Origin: Desulfopila sp. IMCC35008
GTDB lineage: Bacteria > Desulfobacterota > Desulfobulbia > Desulfobulbales > Desulfocapsaceae
Direction of reading: 5' to 3'
DNA length: 64,000 bases
NCBI RefSeq assembly: GCF_010646885.2
Contig: NZ_CP050700.1
Coordinates: forward strand, 1,309,501 to 1,373,500
The notes below the pieces were generated by a model. It ran no database searches. It was not told where the DNA came from and saw only the letters and a list, made by a program, of their open reading frames with translations. This document shows positions 54,264 to 63,950 of this stretch, one piece after another (position 1 is the stretch's first letter; every line of letters begins with the position of its first letter). Position numbers and translations under genes: made by a program.

Positions 54264-56156
54264 ATGACTAGTTTTGATGCCGTATTTCAAAGTAGTATCA
54301 ACAACCCGGAAGAATTTTGGGGGGAAGCCGCCAAAGGGATCACGTGGTACAAGTGGTGCGACAAAGTCCTCGATGATTCAAACCCGCCGTTTTACCGATG
54401 GTTTAAGGGCGGGAAGATGAACACCTGTTTTAATGCTATCGACAGACATGTTGACGATGGTCGCGGCGACCAGACGGCAATTATTTACGATAGTCCTGTA
54501 ACAAACACCATCCAGAAAATTACCTACAACGAACTTCTGGACCAGGTATCTACCTTTGCCGGTGCTCTCACCGATCAGGGAGTAACCAAGGGCGATACCG
54601 TAATCATCTATATGCCGATGATTCCGCAGGCGGCTGTCGCCATGTTGGCCTGTGCCCGTATTGGTGCTGTCCATTCGGTTGTGTTCGGTGGGTTTGCTGC
54701 TCATGAACTCGCAATCCGTATCGACCATGCTCAACCAAAATTGATTGTCACCGCATCTGGCGCCCTCGAAGGTGCTAAGACACTGTCGTATAAACCCCTG
54801 ATTGATGCTGCCATTGAGCAGTCCACACACTCTGTGGAAAAAGTCATCCTCTATCAACGGGATTTCGTAACTTCCGATATGATCGAGGGACGTGATTTCG
54901 ATTGGAACGAAGTGGTTGCCAAGGCCAGCCCGGTAGGGTGTGTTGAGCTTGACGCCACCGATCCTCTCTATATCCTTTATACCTCCGGCACCACTGGAAT
55001 GCCGAAAGGTGTTCTTCGTGACAACGGTGGTCATGCCGTGGCCCTGCACTGGACTATGAAGGCACTCTACGACATCAATCCTGGTGAAGTATGGTGGTCT
55101 GCATCAGATGTCGGTTGGGTTGTTGGTCACTCTTACATCGTATATGCGCCGTTACTCCAGGGGTCAACCACGGTCTTCTACGAAGGTAAACCGATTGGGA
55201 CTCCGGATGCAGGAGCGTTCTGGCGTGTTATTTCTGAGCATAATGTAAAGTGCCTGTTTACCGCACCGACCGCTTTCAGGGCGATCAAGAAAGAAGATCC
55301 GAATGGTGAACTGTATAAGAAATACGACGTGTCCAAATTTGAGTGTCTCTATCTGGCAGGTGAGAGAACCGATCCTGATACATTGGATTGGGCTACTGAC
55401 CTGTTGAAAGTTCCTGTCATTGATCACTGGTGGCAGACTGAGACCGGTTGGGCCATTGTCGGTAACTGTCGCGGTATCGAAGAAAAACCGGTTAAGGTCG
55501 GTTCACCGACTCTGCCGATGCCTGGCTGGGATGTTCGCATCGTTGATAACGATGGGCAGGAAGTTCCGCCGAATACAGAAGGAAATATCGTTGTCAAACT
55601 GCCGCTTCCTCCGGGAACACTCACGACACTGTGGCGGAATGACGAACGTTTTATCAAATCGTACATGACTACCTTCCCTGGTTATTATGAGACCAGTGAC
55701 GGTGGCTTCATGGATGAAGACAGGTATGTTTACGTCATGGGACGTATGGACGATGTTATCAACATTGCTGGTCATCGTCTCTCTACCGGTGCCATGGAAG
55801 AGGTTATTGCTGGTCATCCTGACATCGCCGAATGTGCCGTATTCGGTACCGATGACAAGATGAAAGGCCAGCTGCCTGTAGGTCTGTTTGTACTGAAGGC
55901 AGGTGTTGACCGCGATGCTGAGGATATTAAGAAGGAATTGATACAGATGGTCAGGGACCAGATTGGTCCGATCGCCTGTTTCCGTGATTCGGCTCAGGTT
56001 GCCCGTCTGCCGAAGACTCGTTCCGGTAAGATCCTGCGCGGTACCATGCGCTCAATCGCCAACGCCAAAGAGTACAACATGCCTTCCACTATCGATGATC
56101 CTGCCATCCTGGATGAGATCACCGAAACACTCAAGACAATTGGATATCCGAAGTAA
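54264..56156 (+). CDS. prpE: Propionyl-CoA synthetase (AMP-forming, PrpE type)
   Basis: 630 residues. It activates propionate (and often acetate) with ATP and CoA. N-terminal ACAS_N motif (NPEEFWGEAA, ITWYKWCDKVLDDSNPPFYR), P-loop YTSGTTGMPKG near 240, VIDHWWQTETGW and the catalytic lysine K589 in RSGKILRG. The N-terminus and WWQTETGW are of the propionyl-CoA synthetase rather than the acetyl-CoA synthetase branch. The lysine could be regulated by acylation as in relatives. AAGGGGAG lies before the ATG. It is divergent from the Cache kinase and followed by sucCD. Confidence 0.88.
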   Translation: MTSFDAVFQSSINNPEEFWGEAAKGITWYKWCDKVLDDSNPPFYRWFKGGKMNTCFNAIDRHVDDGRGDQTAIIYDSPVTNTIQKITYNELLDQVSTFAGALTDQGVTKGDTVIIYMPMIPQAAVAMLACARIGAVHSVVFGGFAAHELAIRIDHAQPKLIVTASGALEGAKTLSYKPLIDAAIEQSTHSVEKVILYQRDFVTSDMIEGRDFDWNEVVAKASPVGCVELDATDPLYILYTSGTTGMPKGVLRDNGGHAVALHWTMKALYDINPGEVWWSASDVGWVVGHSYIVYAPLLQGSTTVFYEGKPIGTPDAGAFWRVISEHNVKCLFTAPTAFRAIKKEDPNGELYKKYDVSKFECLYLAGERTDPDTLDWATDLLKVPVIDHWWQTETGWAIVGNCRGIEEKPVKVGSPTLPMPGWDVRIVDNDGQEVPPNTEGNIVVKLPLPPGTLTTLWRNDERFIKSYMTTFPGYYETSDGGFMDEDRYVYVMGRMDDVINIAGHRLSTGAMEEVIAGHPDIAECAVFGTDDKMKGQLPVGLFVLKAGVDRDAEDIKKELIQMVRDQIGPIACFRDSAQVARLPKTRSGKILRGTMRSIANAKEYNMPSTIDDPAILDEITETLKTIGYPK

Positions 56157-56222
56157 TTATCTGATGTCTTGAATCATTACAGTAAGTAGCGTTATCGCTG
56201 AAATCCATTCATTACATTAGCA

Positions 56223-56250
56223 GCAGCCGGTCCTGAAAGGGGCCGGCTGC
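56223..56250 (+). other. GC-rich hairpin in the sucC leader
   Basis: GCAGCCGG (56223-56230) pairs with CCGGCTGC (56243-56250), with a further TCC/GGG closing inside. No T-tract follows, so it is more likely a processing or stability element than a terminator between prpE and sucC. Confidence 0.4.
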
Positions 56251-56267
56251 CTCTCAAGGGGGTATTT

Positions 56268-57425
56268 ATGAAAATTCATGAATATCAGGCCAAAGAACTG
56301 TTCTCTAAATACAATGTACCTACCCTATCCGGTGGGGTCGCAGACAGCGTGGAACAAGTCGATAAGATCGCAGCGGATCTTGGACTTCCTGTAGCTGTCA
56401 AGGCCCAGATTCACGCCGGGGGCAGGGGCAAAGGCGGAGGTGTTAAGCTGGCCAAAACAGCAGAAGAGGTAACCCAGGTAGCTGGCGAAATTCTGGGAAT
56501 GACACTGGTAACCAAGCAGACCGGTCCGGAAGGGCGACTGGTACGCAAGGTGCTGGTGGAAAAAGGTGTCGCCATTAAAAAGGAATTGTATCTCTCAATT
56601 ATTCCTGATCGTGAGACGGCGACAATCGCTATCGTCCTCAGTCAGGATGGTGGCATGGATATCGAGGAAGTTGCGGCTTCGACTCCCGAGCGAATTATCA
56701 AGGTTTATGTGAATCCCCTGACCGGCATCCAGGGTTTTCATCTTCGCCAGGCGATGTTCGGTCTGGAGCTGGAGAAAGAGCTGATGAAACCTTTCGGCAA
56801 GGTTCTCGGCGGCCTCTATAAACTGTTTGTCGACTACGACTGTTCCATGGTCGAGATTAACCCCCTCATTATTACGGAAGACAATGAAATCATCGCCCTC
56901 GATGCGAAGATGGATATTGACTCCAACGCGGTCTATCGTCACCCTGACGTGCAGGAAATGCACGATCCTTTCGAGGATGATCCTTCGGAAGCAGAAGCAG
57001 CCAAGTTTAACCTCAACTACATTAAACTCGACGGTAATGTCGGCAACATGGTCAACGGTGCAGGCCTTGCCATGGCAACCATGGATATTATCAAGCAGGC
57101 AGGCGCAAACCCTGCCAACTTCCTTGATGTCGGTGGTGGTGCCAGTGCAGATCAGGTTGAAAACGGATTCCGCATTATCCTCAGTGATCCCAATGTGAAA
57201 GGTATTTTAATTAATATCTTCGGCGGTATCCTGCGGTGTGACGTTCTTGCCTCCGGCGTTGTTCAGGCGGCCAAGAAAGTGGAACTTTCCGTTCCGGTGG
57301 TGGTCCGGATGGAAGGAACCAATGTGGAGGAAGGCCGGAGAATCCTGGCTGAGTCGGGTCTGAACCTTATCAACGCAGCAGATCTTGCCGATGCAGCAAG
57401 CAAGGTTGCCGAGATTGTAGCGTAA
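56268..57425 (+). CDS. sucC: Succinyl-CoA ligase beta subunit
   Basis: 385 residues. The ATP-grasp domain begins at the start (MKIHEYQAKELFSKYNVP) and the C-terminal CoA ligase domain includes NPANFLDVGGGAS and the ending RIL-AES-like GRRILAESGLN. With SucD it converts succinyl-CoA to succinate, conserving the thioester energy as ATP or GTP. In a propionate oxidiser this is a substrate-level phosphorylation step, although it can also run in reverse. AAGGGGG precedes the ATG. 110 bases separate it from sucD. Confidence 0.95.
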   Translation: MKIHEYQAKELFSKYNVPTLSGGVADSVEQVDKIAADLGLPVAVKAQIHAGGRGKGGGVKLAKTAEEVTQVAGEILGMTLVTKQTGPEGRLVRKVLVEKGVAIKKELYLSIIPDRETATIAIVLSQDGGMDIEEVAASTPERIIKVYVNPLTGIQGFHLRQAMFGLELEKELMKPFGKVLGGLYKLFVDYDCSMVEINPLIITEDNEIIALDAKMDIDSNAVYRHPDVQEMHDPFEDDPSEAEAAKFNLNYIKLDGNVGNMVNGAGLAMATMDIIKQAGANPANFLDVGGGASADQVENGFRIILSDPNVKGILINIFGGILRCDVLASGVVQAAKKVELSVPVVVRMEGTNVEEGRRILAESGLNLINAADLADAASKVAEIVA

Positions 57426-57535
57426 TAGGTTCTGGATTGGGTTAACGGAATGTGGTTGGTTGAAAGAATAGGATTACCGGTGGCAGTCTTGATATTCGAT
57501 ACTGTCACTGGTGCATAACATAATATAGGTGCGAA

Positions 57536-58411
57536 ATGGCCATATTTATTAACAACGAAACAAAAGTTCTCGTTCAGGGAATAACAGGTAAGGAAGGCCA
57601 GTTCCATACCCGGCAGTGCATCGAATACGGCACCAAGGTTGTCGCGGGTGTCACTCCGGGCAAGGGCGGCCAGAAAATGGACGATGTTCCGGTATTCAAT
57701 ACCGTGGCAGATGGCCGCAAACAGACCGGGGCAAATGCCTCGATGATTTTTGTGCCCCCGCCGTTTGCAGCGGATGCAATCCTGGAAGCGGTGGACGCGG
57801 GAATGGAAATGATCGTGTGCATCACGGAAGGTGTACCGGTCATGGATATGATGAAGGTTAAAAATTACCTGGCACAGAAAGGTACGAGTCGTCTTATCGG
57901 ACCGAACTGCCCTGGTATAATCACCCCCGGTGAATGCAAAATCGGAATTATGCCAGGTCCGATACATACCCCGGGTGGCCCGGTAGGTGTTGTTTCACGC
58001 TCAGGAACCCTTACGTATGAAGTTGTTCACCAATTAAGTGAAGTGGGGCTTGGCCAGACAACATGTGTCGGTATCGGCGGTGACCCAGTAAATGGTACCG
58101 GCTTTATCGACTGCCTGGAGAAATTCAATGAAGACCCCAATACCGAAGCGGTTGTAATGGTCGGTGAGATTGGCGGCAGTGCAGAAGAAGACGCAGCAGC
58201 CTGGATTAAGGAGAATATGAGTAAGCCTGTGGTTGGTTTTATTGCAGGCTTAACTGCTCCTCCAGGGCGCAGGATGGGGCATGCAGGTGCCATCGTCAGT
58301 GGCGGTAAAGGCACGGCAGAGGCGAAAATAGAGGCCATGGAAGAGTCCGGAATATACGTATGCAAGGATCTCGGTCATTTAGGACGGTTATGTAAAGAGG
58401 CTTTTGCGTGA
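57536..58411 (+). CDS. sucD: Succinyl-CoA ligase alpha subunit
   Basis: 291 residues. CoA-binding Rossmann domain at the start ([20 protein letters not shown]) and the active-site phosphohistidine H249 in [17 protein letters not shown]. It partners SucC. A strong terminator follows (58422-58468), so prpE-sucCD can form one unit separate from the transcarboxylase genes. Confidence 0.95.
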   Translation: MAIFINNETKVLVQGITGKEGQFHTRQCIEYGTKVVAGVTPGKGGQKMDDVPVFNTVADGRKQTGANASMIFVPPPFAADAILEAVDAGMEMIVCITEGVPVMDMMKVKNYLAQKGTSRLIGPNCPGIITPGECKIGIMPGPIHTPGGPVGVVSRSGTLTYEVVHQLSEVGLGQTTCVGIGGDPVNGTGFIDCLEKFNEDPNTEAVVMVGEIGGSAEEDAAAWIKENMSKPVVGFIAGLTAPPGRRMGHAGAIVSGGKGTAEAKIEAMEESGIYVCKDLGHLGRLCKEAFA

Positions 58412-58421
58412 TAATACGGTT

Positions 58422-58468
58422 CTTCGGAGAGGGATATACTCTTTAAACCTCTCCGAAGGTCGTTTTTA
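58422..58468 (+). terminator. Rho-independent terminator after sucD
   Basis: CTTCGGAGAGG (58422-58432) pairs with CCTCTCCGAAG (58448-58458); a 15-base loop separates them and GTTTTTAA follows. Confidence 0.75.
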
Positions 58469-58666
58469 ATCGAGGCTGCTATCGAAAAATCTACATTGGC
58501 TCATCTCTGTGCCGTATCTATACTTTTTTCTAAGAAATGGAAATTTAAATTGCTTGTAAAATTTTCATGTGACATGGATTAACAGGGATTGCTTTAATGT
58601 CAGGTAGTAGCCTTTTGACTGTTCAGGATAGCGTGGTTTTGCGGAATTTCATTGCAAGGAGACAGC

Positions 58667-60217
58667 ATGGATACAAGTGATCGACTTAACCACTTGATGA
58701 AGTTACGAGCGGAAGCCAGTCTGGGTGGTGGTCAGGAGCGAATAGACAAGCAGCACGCCAAAGGTGCAATGACGGCGCGTGAGCGCATCAATATGCTGCT
58801 TGATCCGGGTTCTTTTGAAGAATTCGATATGTTCAAGACCCATCGTTGCCGGGATTTCGGCATGGATAAACAGGTTTTTCCCGGTGACGGTGTCGTCACC
58901 GGGTATGGTACAGTGAATGGCAAGATTGTGTATGTTTTTGCACAGGATTTCACGGTGTTGGGTGGGTCCCTGTCAGAGACGTTTGCCGAAAAGATCTGTA
59001 AGATCATGGATCTGGCCATGAAAAACGGGGCACCGGTAGTAGGGTTGAATGACTCTGGCGGTGCACGAATTCAGGAAGGAATCGAAAGTCTTGCGGGCTA
59101 TACAGATATTTTCTTACGAAATGTCATGGCCTCGGGAGTTGTTCCCCAGATCTCTGCTATTTTCGGTCCTTGTGCCGGAGGGGCTGTGTATTCACCGGCT
59201 CTGACAGATTTCGTAACCATGGTCCAGGGACAGTCATATATGTTCCTCACAGGTCCCAAGGTCGTCAAATCTGTTACTCATGAAGATGTAACGGTCGAAG
59301 AACTTGGTGGTGCTGCAATGCATGCCTCACGAAGTGGCGTGTCAGACTTCGCCGCACCTTCTGAAATCGAAGCTATTGAGTATATCAAGCAACTGCTTTC
59401 GTTTATGCCGCAGAACAATATGGAATCACCTCCCATGATTTCCACAAACGATCTGCCGGAACGCATTGCACCACCTCTTAATGACATCATTCCGGATAAT
59501 CCTAACGCCGCCTATGACATGAAAGATGTCATCTTGCAGACGGTGGATAACGGTGAATTCGTTGAGGTGAAAGCGGACTTTGCCCCTAACATCATTGTCG
59601 GCTTTGCACGTTATAACGGCATGAGCGTTGGCGTGGTGGCAAACCAGCCTGCTCATCTGTCAGGTGTTCTCGATATTGACTCATCGGTGAAAGGCGCACG
59701 GTTTGTTCGTTTCTGTGATTGTTTCAATATTCCCATAGTGACATTCGTCGATGTTCCGGGATTCCTTCCGGGAACGGTTCAGGAGTATGGTGGTGTCATC
59801 AGGAATGGTGCCAAGATTCTTTATGCGTTTGCAGAGGCAACTATCCCGAAAGTAACTGTCATTACCAGAAAGGCGTATGGTGGCGCCTACTGCGTCATGA
59901 GTTCAAAGCATCTCCGCGGAGATATTAATTACGCCTGGCCCACTGCTGAAATAGCGGTTATGGGAGCGAAAGGCGCCGTTGGAGTTCTGTATGGCAGGCA
60001 GGCTCGGGCTGAAGAAGACCCGGCCAAATACCTGGCAGAAAAAGAGAAAGACTACCAGGATACAGTCGCGAATCCGTATGTCGCCGCCCAGCGTGGATAT
60101 ATCGACGATATCATCGAACCTGCCAACACCAGGCTCAGGATCATCAAGGCATTGAAGGTGCTGGAGAATAAGCGTGACACCAACCCGATGAAAAAGCACG
60201 GGAACATACCGCTTTGA
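58667..60217 (+). CDS. Methylmalonyl-CoA carboxytransferase 12S / propionyl-CoA carboxylase beta-type subunit
   Basis: 516 residues from the ATG at 58667, which has AAGGAG five bases upstream; a TTG start five codons earlier is rejected. Two crotonase-fold carboxyltransferase halves: [20 protein letters not shown] with [17 protein letters not shown], and [20 protein letters not shown] with [14 protein letters not shown]. It moves the carboxyl group between biotin and propionyl-/methylmalonyl-CoA. No biotin carboxylase subunit and no membrane decarboxylase beta subunit are present nearby, and a 5S-biotin fusion is. This fits a transcarboxylase (propionyl-CoA plus oxaloacetate to methylmalonyl-CoA plus pyruvate) rather than an ATP-dependent carboxylase or a sodium pump. 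Confidence 0.9.
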   Translation: MDTSDRLNHLMKLRAEASLGGGQERIDKQHAKGAMTARERINMLLDPGSFEEFDMFKTHRCRDFGMDKQVFPGDGVVTGYGTVNGKIVYVFAQDFTVLGGSLSETFAEKICKIMDLAMKNGAPVVGLNDSGGARIQEGIESLAGYTDIFLRNVMASGVVPQISAIFGPCAGGAVYSPALTDFVTMVQGQSYMFLTGPKVVKSVTHEDVTVEELGGAAMHASRSGVSDFAAPSEIEAIEYIKQLLSFMPQNNMESPPMISTNDLPERIAPPLNDIIPDNPNAAYDMKDVILQTVDNGEFVEVKADFAPNIIVGFARYNGMSVGVVANQPAHLSGVLDIDSSVKGARFVRFCDCFNIPIVTFVDVPGFLPGTVQEYGGVIRNGAKILYAFAEATIPKVTVITRKAYGGAYCVMSSKHLRGDINYAWPTAEIAVMGAKGAVGVLYGRQARAEEDPAKYLAEKEKDYQDTVANPYVAAQRGYIDDIIEPANTRLRIIKALKVLENKRDTNPMKKHGNIPL

Positions 60218-60310
60218 TCGCCACCTTTAAGGTTGTGTAATAAAAACAACAAAATGAATCATATAACGATTTGTTTCGTGAAATGATGGCCTGAATAAGG
60301 GAGATGAAAC

Positions 60311-60589
60311 ATGGTTAAAGTATTTATCAGAAGAAGAGTACTGGATCAGGATATTCCCGAGTTGATGGAGTTGTTGAAAAAACTGCGTTCATTAACACTC
60401 AATCAACCTGGATACATATCAGGTGAAACACTTAAACGACTGGATCAGCCCGGTTCCTGTGTTGTGATTTCTATATGGACTTCGAAAGAAGACTGGGACA
60501 ACTGGCTGAAGAACGAGGAGCGTGCTGCCGTACAGGCGGAGATAGACCGCTTCTTGGGGACCGAGACCCAGTATGAGGTTTATGGGTAA
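60311..60589 (+). CDS. Antibiotic biosynthesis monooxygenase-fold small protein
   Basis: 92 residues with the ferredoxin-like ABM fold (VKVFIRRRVLDQDIPELMEL, GYISGETLKRLDQPG, VVISIWTSKEDWDNW). ABM proteins include heme-degrading and quinol oxygenases, and many have unknown roles. GGGAG precedes the ATG. It lies between the carboxyltransferase and the biotin carrier genes on the same strand, so a role in this complex or pathway is inferred. Confidence 0.8.
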   Translation: MVKVFIRRRVLDQDIPELMELLKKLRSLTLNQPGYISGETLKRLDQPGSCVVISIWTSKEDWDNWLKNEERAAVQAEIDRFLGTETQYEVYG

Positions 60590-60646
60590 ACGGCTACCCT
60601 GGCAAACGTGAAGGAGTTTAACCTTCTTAAACAGGTGGATGTAGAG

Positions 60647-60862
60647 ATGGCAGACAATAAAAAGAAAATGGCAGCGGCATTGTCAGCGGTTAGCACGTAT
60701 CTGCAGCAGGAGGAAGAAGCTGCAGCCCTGCAGGCACAAGCTGCGGAACTGACGTCCGCACCCTGTGAGTACGGGCTCAGCCAGTGGAGTCATAGCGGCC
60801 GCCAGGAGATGATGTCCATGCGGCGGCTGATCCAGCTGAGAGCTTTTGATCGTTTTCGATAG
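60647..60862 (+). CDS. Small helper subunit resembling the C-terminus of sodium-pump decarboxylase gamma/delta proteins
   Basis: About 71 residues from ATG 60647 (a GTG 13 codons upstream is a possible longer start). The shape is a short helical start (KKKMAAALSAVSTYLQQEEE), an Ala-rich linker and the ending SGRQEMMSMRRLIQLRAF. This ending is typical of OadG/MmdD-type and transcarboxylase-associated small subunits. No membrane span is present, which argues against a true sodium-pump gamma subunit. It probably stabilises the 12S-5S complex. Confidence 0.65.
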   Translation: MADNKKKMAAALSAVSTYLQQEEEAAALQAQAAELTSAPCEYGLSQWSHSGRQEMMSMRRLIQLRAFDRFR

Positions 60863-60899
60863 AACACAACGTATGTGCCATGTATAGGAGACAGGAACC

Positions 60900-62870
60900 A
60901 TGAGCGACAAAGTAAAAATGACCGCAATGAATTACGAGGCAAACCGTCGAAAGGCGAGTAACCCTATCAAGATTATGGACCTTTCACTGCGGGACGGACA
61001 TCAGTCCCTGTTTGCGACCCGCGGTCGGACTGAAGACATGATACCGGTAGCTGAAATGATGGACGAGGTAGGCTTCTGGGCGATTGAGACCTGGGGTGGT
61101 GCAACCTTTGATACCATGCACCGTTTCTTGAATGAGGATCCTTGGGAGAGGCTGAGAACCCTCAAGCGGTATATAAAGAAGACTCCCTTTTCCATGCTGC
61201 TTCGGGCGCAGAACCTGGTTGGTTACCGGAACTATGCTGATGATCTGGCTTATGCTTTTGTCGACAGGGCAGCCGAGAACGGTATGGATGTCTTCAGGAC
61301 ATTTGATGCCCTGAACGATTACCGGAATTTTGAGACTGTCGTCAAGCAAATCAAGAAGAGCGGTAAGCATTTTCAGGGCTGTATCTGTTACACTCTGACG
61401 GAACCGCGTCTTGGTGGTGAGGTATACAATCTTGATTATTTCGTCAACAAGGCCAAAGATCTTGAAAGTATGGGTGCTGACTCTGTCTGTGTGAAGGATA
61501 TGGCTGGGCTTATGGCGCCTTACGATGCATATCCGCTCATCAAGGCCTTGAAGAAAGCAGTAAAAATACCTATTCATCTGCATAGTCATTTCACCTCCGG
61601 GATGTCACCAATGACTCACCTCAAGGCTATTGAGGCGGGTGTTGATATCATTGATACCTGTATGACTCCGTATGCATATCGAACCTCTCATGCAGCAGTT
61701 GAACCACTGGTAATGGCACTACTTGGCACCAACCGGGACACCGGCTTTGATATCAAGAAACTGGCAGAGATTAACGAGATCTTCGAAAAACAGATATTGC
61801 CAAAGTACAAACATCTGCTTGATACCTCAAAAGTATCCATCATCGATATTAATGTACTGCTGCATCAGACTCCGGGTGGTATGCTCTCCAACCTGGTGAA
61901 CCAGCTGCGTGAAATGGATGCGCTTGATAAGATCGACGAGGTCTACAAAGAGTTACCGCGTGTCCGAAAAGAGCTCGGCCAGATTCCGCTGGTGACTCCA
62001 ACCAGCCAGATTGTCGGTGTCCAGACTGTCAACAACGTCCTGCACGATACACCGGATGAGCGATACAAGATGATCACAGGCCAGGTGAAGGACCTCTGTT
62101 ACGGTCTCTATGGAAAGACAGCAGTGCCTATCGATAAAGAGCTGCAGAAGAAGGCATTGAAGGGATACCCGCGTGGAGAAGAGCCGATTACGTCACGACC
62201 TGCAGAGGTCCTTGAGCCAGAGCTCGAAAAGGCCAAGGAAGAGATAGGAGATTTGGCTGTCGATATCGACGATCAGATCCTCTATGCAATTTTTCCGGTC
62301 ACCGGTAAGAAGTTTCTGGAATGGAAGTATGGCAAAACAGAGGCACCGGACAGTGTTAAGCCGATCTCCCTTGAGCAGGTTGCTGCGCGTGATGCACTGG
62401 TCAAGAAAGCACTGGCCGGAGAGCTTATCGAGAAGCCGGATGCTCCGGAGAAGACCGAAGCGGTACGCAGTTTTAACGTCTATGTGGATGAAGAGTTCTT
62501 CCAGGTAGATGTCGACCCAGTTGGTGGTGCCCCTGTAATTGCCACACCCCAGGTTGCTGTTGCCCCTGCTGCCCCGGTAGCACCTAAAGCTGCTGCCCCG
62601 GTTGCCAAAGCCGCACCAGCTGCTGCATCTGCCCCAGCACCTGCCGCGTCCGCAGACGGGACGGTCCTTGCTGCACCGATGCCGGGTATGGTTGTAAGAT
62701 TTGAGAAAAAAGTAGGTGATACGGTGAAGCAGGGTGATACTATTCTTATCCTGGAAGCGATGAAGATGGAAAATGCACTCGTGGCACCGTGTGATGGAAC
62801 CATCAATGCAGTTAACTTTGCGGTCGGTGATTCTGTCGTCAAGGGAGCGACACTGGCTGTTATTGGCTAA
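60900..62870 (+). CDS. Transcarboxylase 5S subunit fused to biotin carrier (pyruvate/oxaloacetate carboxyltransferase)
   Basis: 656 residues. HMGL-like TIM barrel at about 20-290 with IMDLSLRDGHQSL (metal site) and VCVKDMAGLMAPYDA. The conserved PYC_OADA domain follows (about 310-515), then an Ala/Pro-rich linker (about 545-585) and a biotinyl domain whose acceptor is K622 in EAMKMEN. It transfers a carboxyl group between oxaloacetate/pyruvate and biotin. Here it combines the roles of the separate 5S and 1.3S subunits of Propionibacterium transcarboxylase. A strong terminator follows. Confidence 0.93.
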   Translation: MSDKVKMTAMNYEANRRKASNPIKIMDLSLRDGHQSLFATRGRTEDMIPVAEMMDEVGFWAIETWGGATFDTMHRFLNEDPWERLRTLKRYIKKTPFSMLLRAQNLVGYRNYADDLAYAFVDRAAENGMDVFRTFDALNDYRNFETVVKQIKKSGKHFQGCICYTLTEPRLGGEVYNLDYFVNKAKDLESMGADSVCVKDMAGLMAPYDAYPLIKALKKAVKIPIHLHSHFTSGMSPMTHLKAIEAGVDIIDTCMTPYAYRTSHAAVEPLVMALLGTNRDTGFDIKKLAEINEIFEKQILPKYKHLLDTSKVSIIDINVLLHQTPGGMLSNLVNQLREMDALDKIDEVYKELPRVRKELGQIPLVTPTSQIVGVQTVNNVLHDTPDERYKMITGQVKDLCYGLYGKTAVPIDKELQKKALKGYPRGEEPITSRPAEVLEPELEKAKEEIGDLAVDIDDQILYAIFPVTGKKFLEWKYGKTEAPDSVKPISLEQVAARDALVKKALAGELIEKPDAPEKTEAVRSFNVYVDEEFFQVDVDPVGGAPVIATPQVAVAPAAPVAPKAAAPVAKAAPAAASAPAPAASADGTVLAAPMPGMVVRFEKKVGDTVKQGDTILILEAMKMENALVAPCDGTINAVNFAVGDSVVKGATLAVIG

Positions 62871-62896
62871 TATGGTGCTTACATAAAACCACTCCG

Positions 62897-62937
62897 GGCA
62901 TGAAGGTCGTTTGTAAACGACCTTCATGCCTTTTTTA
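62897..62937 (+). terminator. Strong Rho-independent terminator after the transcarboxylase genes
   Basis: GGCATGAAGGTCGTTT (62897-62912) pairs with AAACGACCTTCATGCC (62915-62930), followed by TTTTTT. It ends the transcarboxylase operon. Confidence 0.92.
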
Positions 62938-62958
62938 TTTCCAGTACAGGAGGGTGAA

Positions 62959-63474
62959 ATGATTATTCGTGAACTAAACGGTACTACACCTCAATTCGGG
63001 CAGGACTGTTTTCTCGCTGAAAACGCAACAGTGATCGGTGATGTGATTATGGGTGACAATTGTTCAATCTGGTACAATGCTGTTGTCCGTGGAGACGTTC
63101 ATTATATACGTATGGGTGACAAGGTGAATGTTCAGGATGGAGCAGTGATTCACGGAACCTATAAAAAATCGCCTACTAATATCGGTAATAATGTTTCTAT
63201 TGCCCATAATGCAATTGTGCATGGTTGTACGGTGAAGGACAACGTCCTTATCGGGATGGGAGCAATCGTTATGGATGATGCAGTTGTCGAGAGTAATAGT
63301 ATAATTGCAGCAGGGGCGGTTATAACCCGTGGAACGCATGTAGAGCCGGGATCTATTTATGCGGGTGTGCCGGCAAAAAAGGTGAAAGATATCAGTCAAG
63401 AACATATCTCTGGTGAGATACAGCGGATAGCGGACAGTTATATCAAATATGCCAGTTGGTATAAAGAAGAGTAA
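62959..63474 (+). CDS. Gamma-class carbonic anhydrase-like protein
   Basis: 171 residues from ATG 62959, which has GGAGG 7 bases upstream; an earlier in-frame start at 62926 would lie inside the terminator and is rejected. The left-handed beta-helix of hexapeptide repeats is clear (ENATVIGDVIMGDNCSIWYN), with the zinc histidines in AVIHG and SIAHNAIVHGC. It would interconvert CO2 and bicarbonate or act as a related assembly factor. It is separated from the transcarboxylase by a terminator, so it is its own transcript. Confidence 0.9.
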   Translation: MIIRELNGTTPQFGQDCFLAENATVIGDVIMGDNCSIWYNAVVRGDVHYIRMGDKVNVQDGAVIHGTYKKSPTNIGNNVSIAHNAIVHGCTVKDNVLIGMGAIVMDDAVVESNSIIAAGAVITRGTHVEPGSIYAGVPAKKVKDISQEHISGEIQRIADSYIKYASWYKEE

Positions 63475-63602
63475 AAGTTGCGGAACAGGGTACTGATTCC
63501 GGCCAGAGTCCATTTGTTCATACTTCTGGTGTCGGAATTCTGCGGTGCCGGATAATAAAAGGTCCACTTTTGTCATTTTTTGAGGTTGGAGTACCCACGA
63601 CA

Positions 63603-63950
63603 ATGATGAAAAGTTATAACGGCAGTTGTCATTGTGGAACTGTGCGGTTTGAAGTCGTTACCGACACTAATCACAGTGTTATTTGTAACTGTTCAATCTG
63701 TAAAAGGCGAAATACGGTCATGTTGCGATGTAATGAGCAGGATTTGCGAATTATCTCAGGACGTGACGAATTAACTCTATATCGTTTCAATACCATGGTG
63801 GCAGAACACTATTTCTGCCAAAAATGCGGCATTTATACATTTCATAAGATGCGAAAGGCGCCAGATAAGTATGCTGTTAATGCAGGATGTCTGGAGGGGG
63901 TGGACCCTTATGGATTGCAACCTGCCTCTATACGCGGGTCTGCAAAATAG
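63603..63950 (+). CDS. GFA-family zinc protein
   Basis: About 115 residues from ATG 63603 (or the adjacent ATG 63606). The zinc cysteines of the glutathione-dependent formaldehyde-activating fold are present: SCHCGTVRF, CNCSICKRR and FCQKCGIYTF. The family binds two zinc ions; most members are of unknown function and a true role with glutathione is not assured. A GGAG lies about 12 bases upstream. Confidence 0.82.
   Translation: MMKSYNGSCHCGTVRFEVVTDTNHSVICNCSICKRRNTVMLRCNEQDLRIISGRDELTLYRFNTMVAEHYFCQKCGIYTFHKMRKAPDKYAVNAGCLEGVDPYGLQPASIRGSAK

Noticed and set aside
54378..55049. 223-codon frame on the minus strand
   Set aside because: Lies wholly inside the clearly coding prpE and has no domain or start signal.
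57263..57967. 234-codon frame on the minus strand
   Set aside because: Antisense to sucC and sucD, both certain genes; no recognisable protein features.
62193..62927. 244-codon frame on the minus strand
   Set aside because: Antisense to the biotin carrier gene; its composition mirrors the Ala/Pro-rich linker.
62926..62958. Earlier start for the gamma-carbonic anhydrase
   Set aside because: The codons lie in the terminator stem and T-run; the ATG at 62959 has a GGAGG site.
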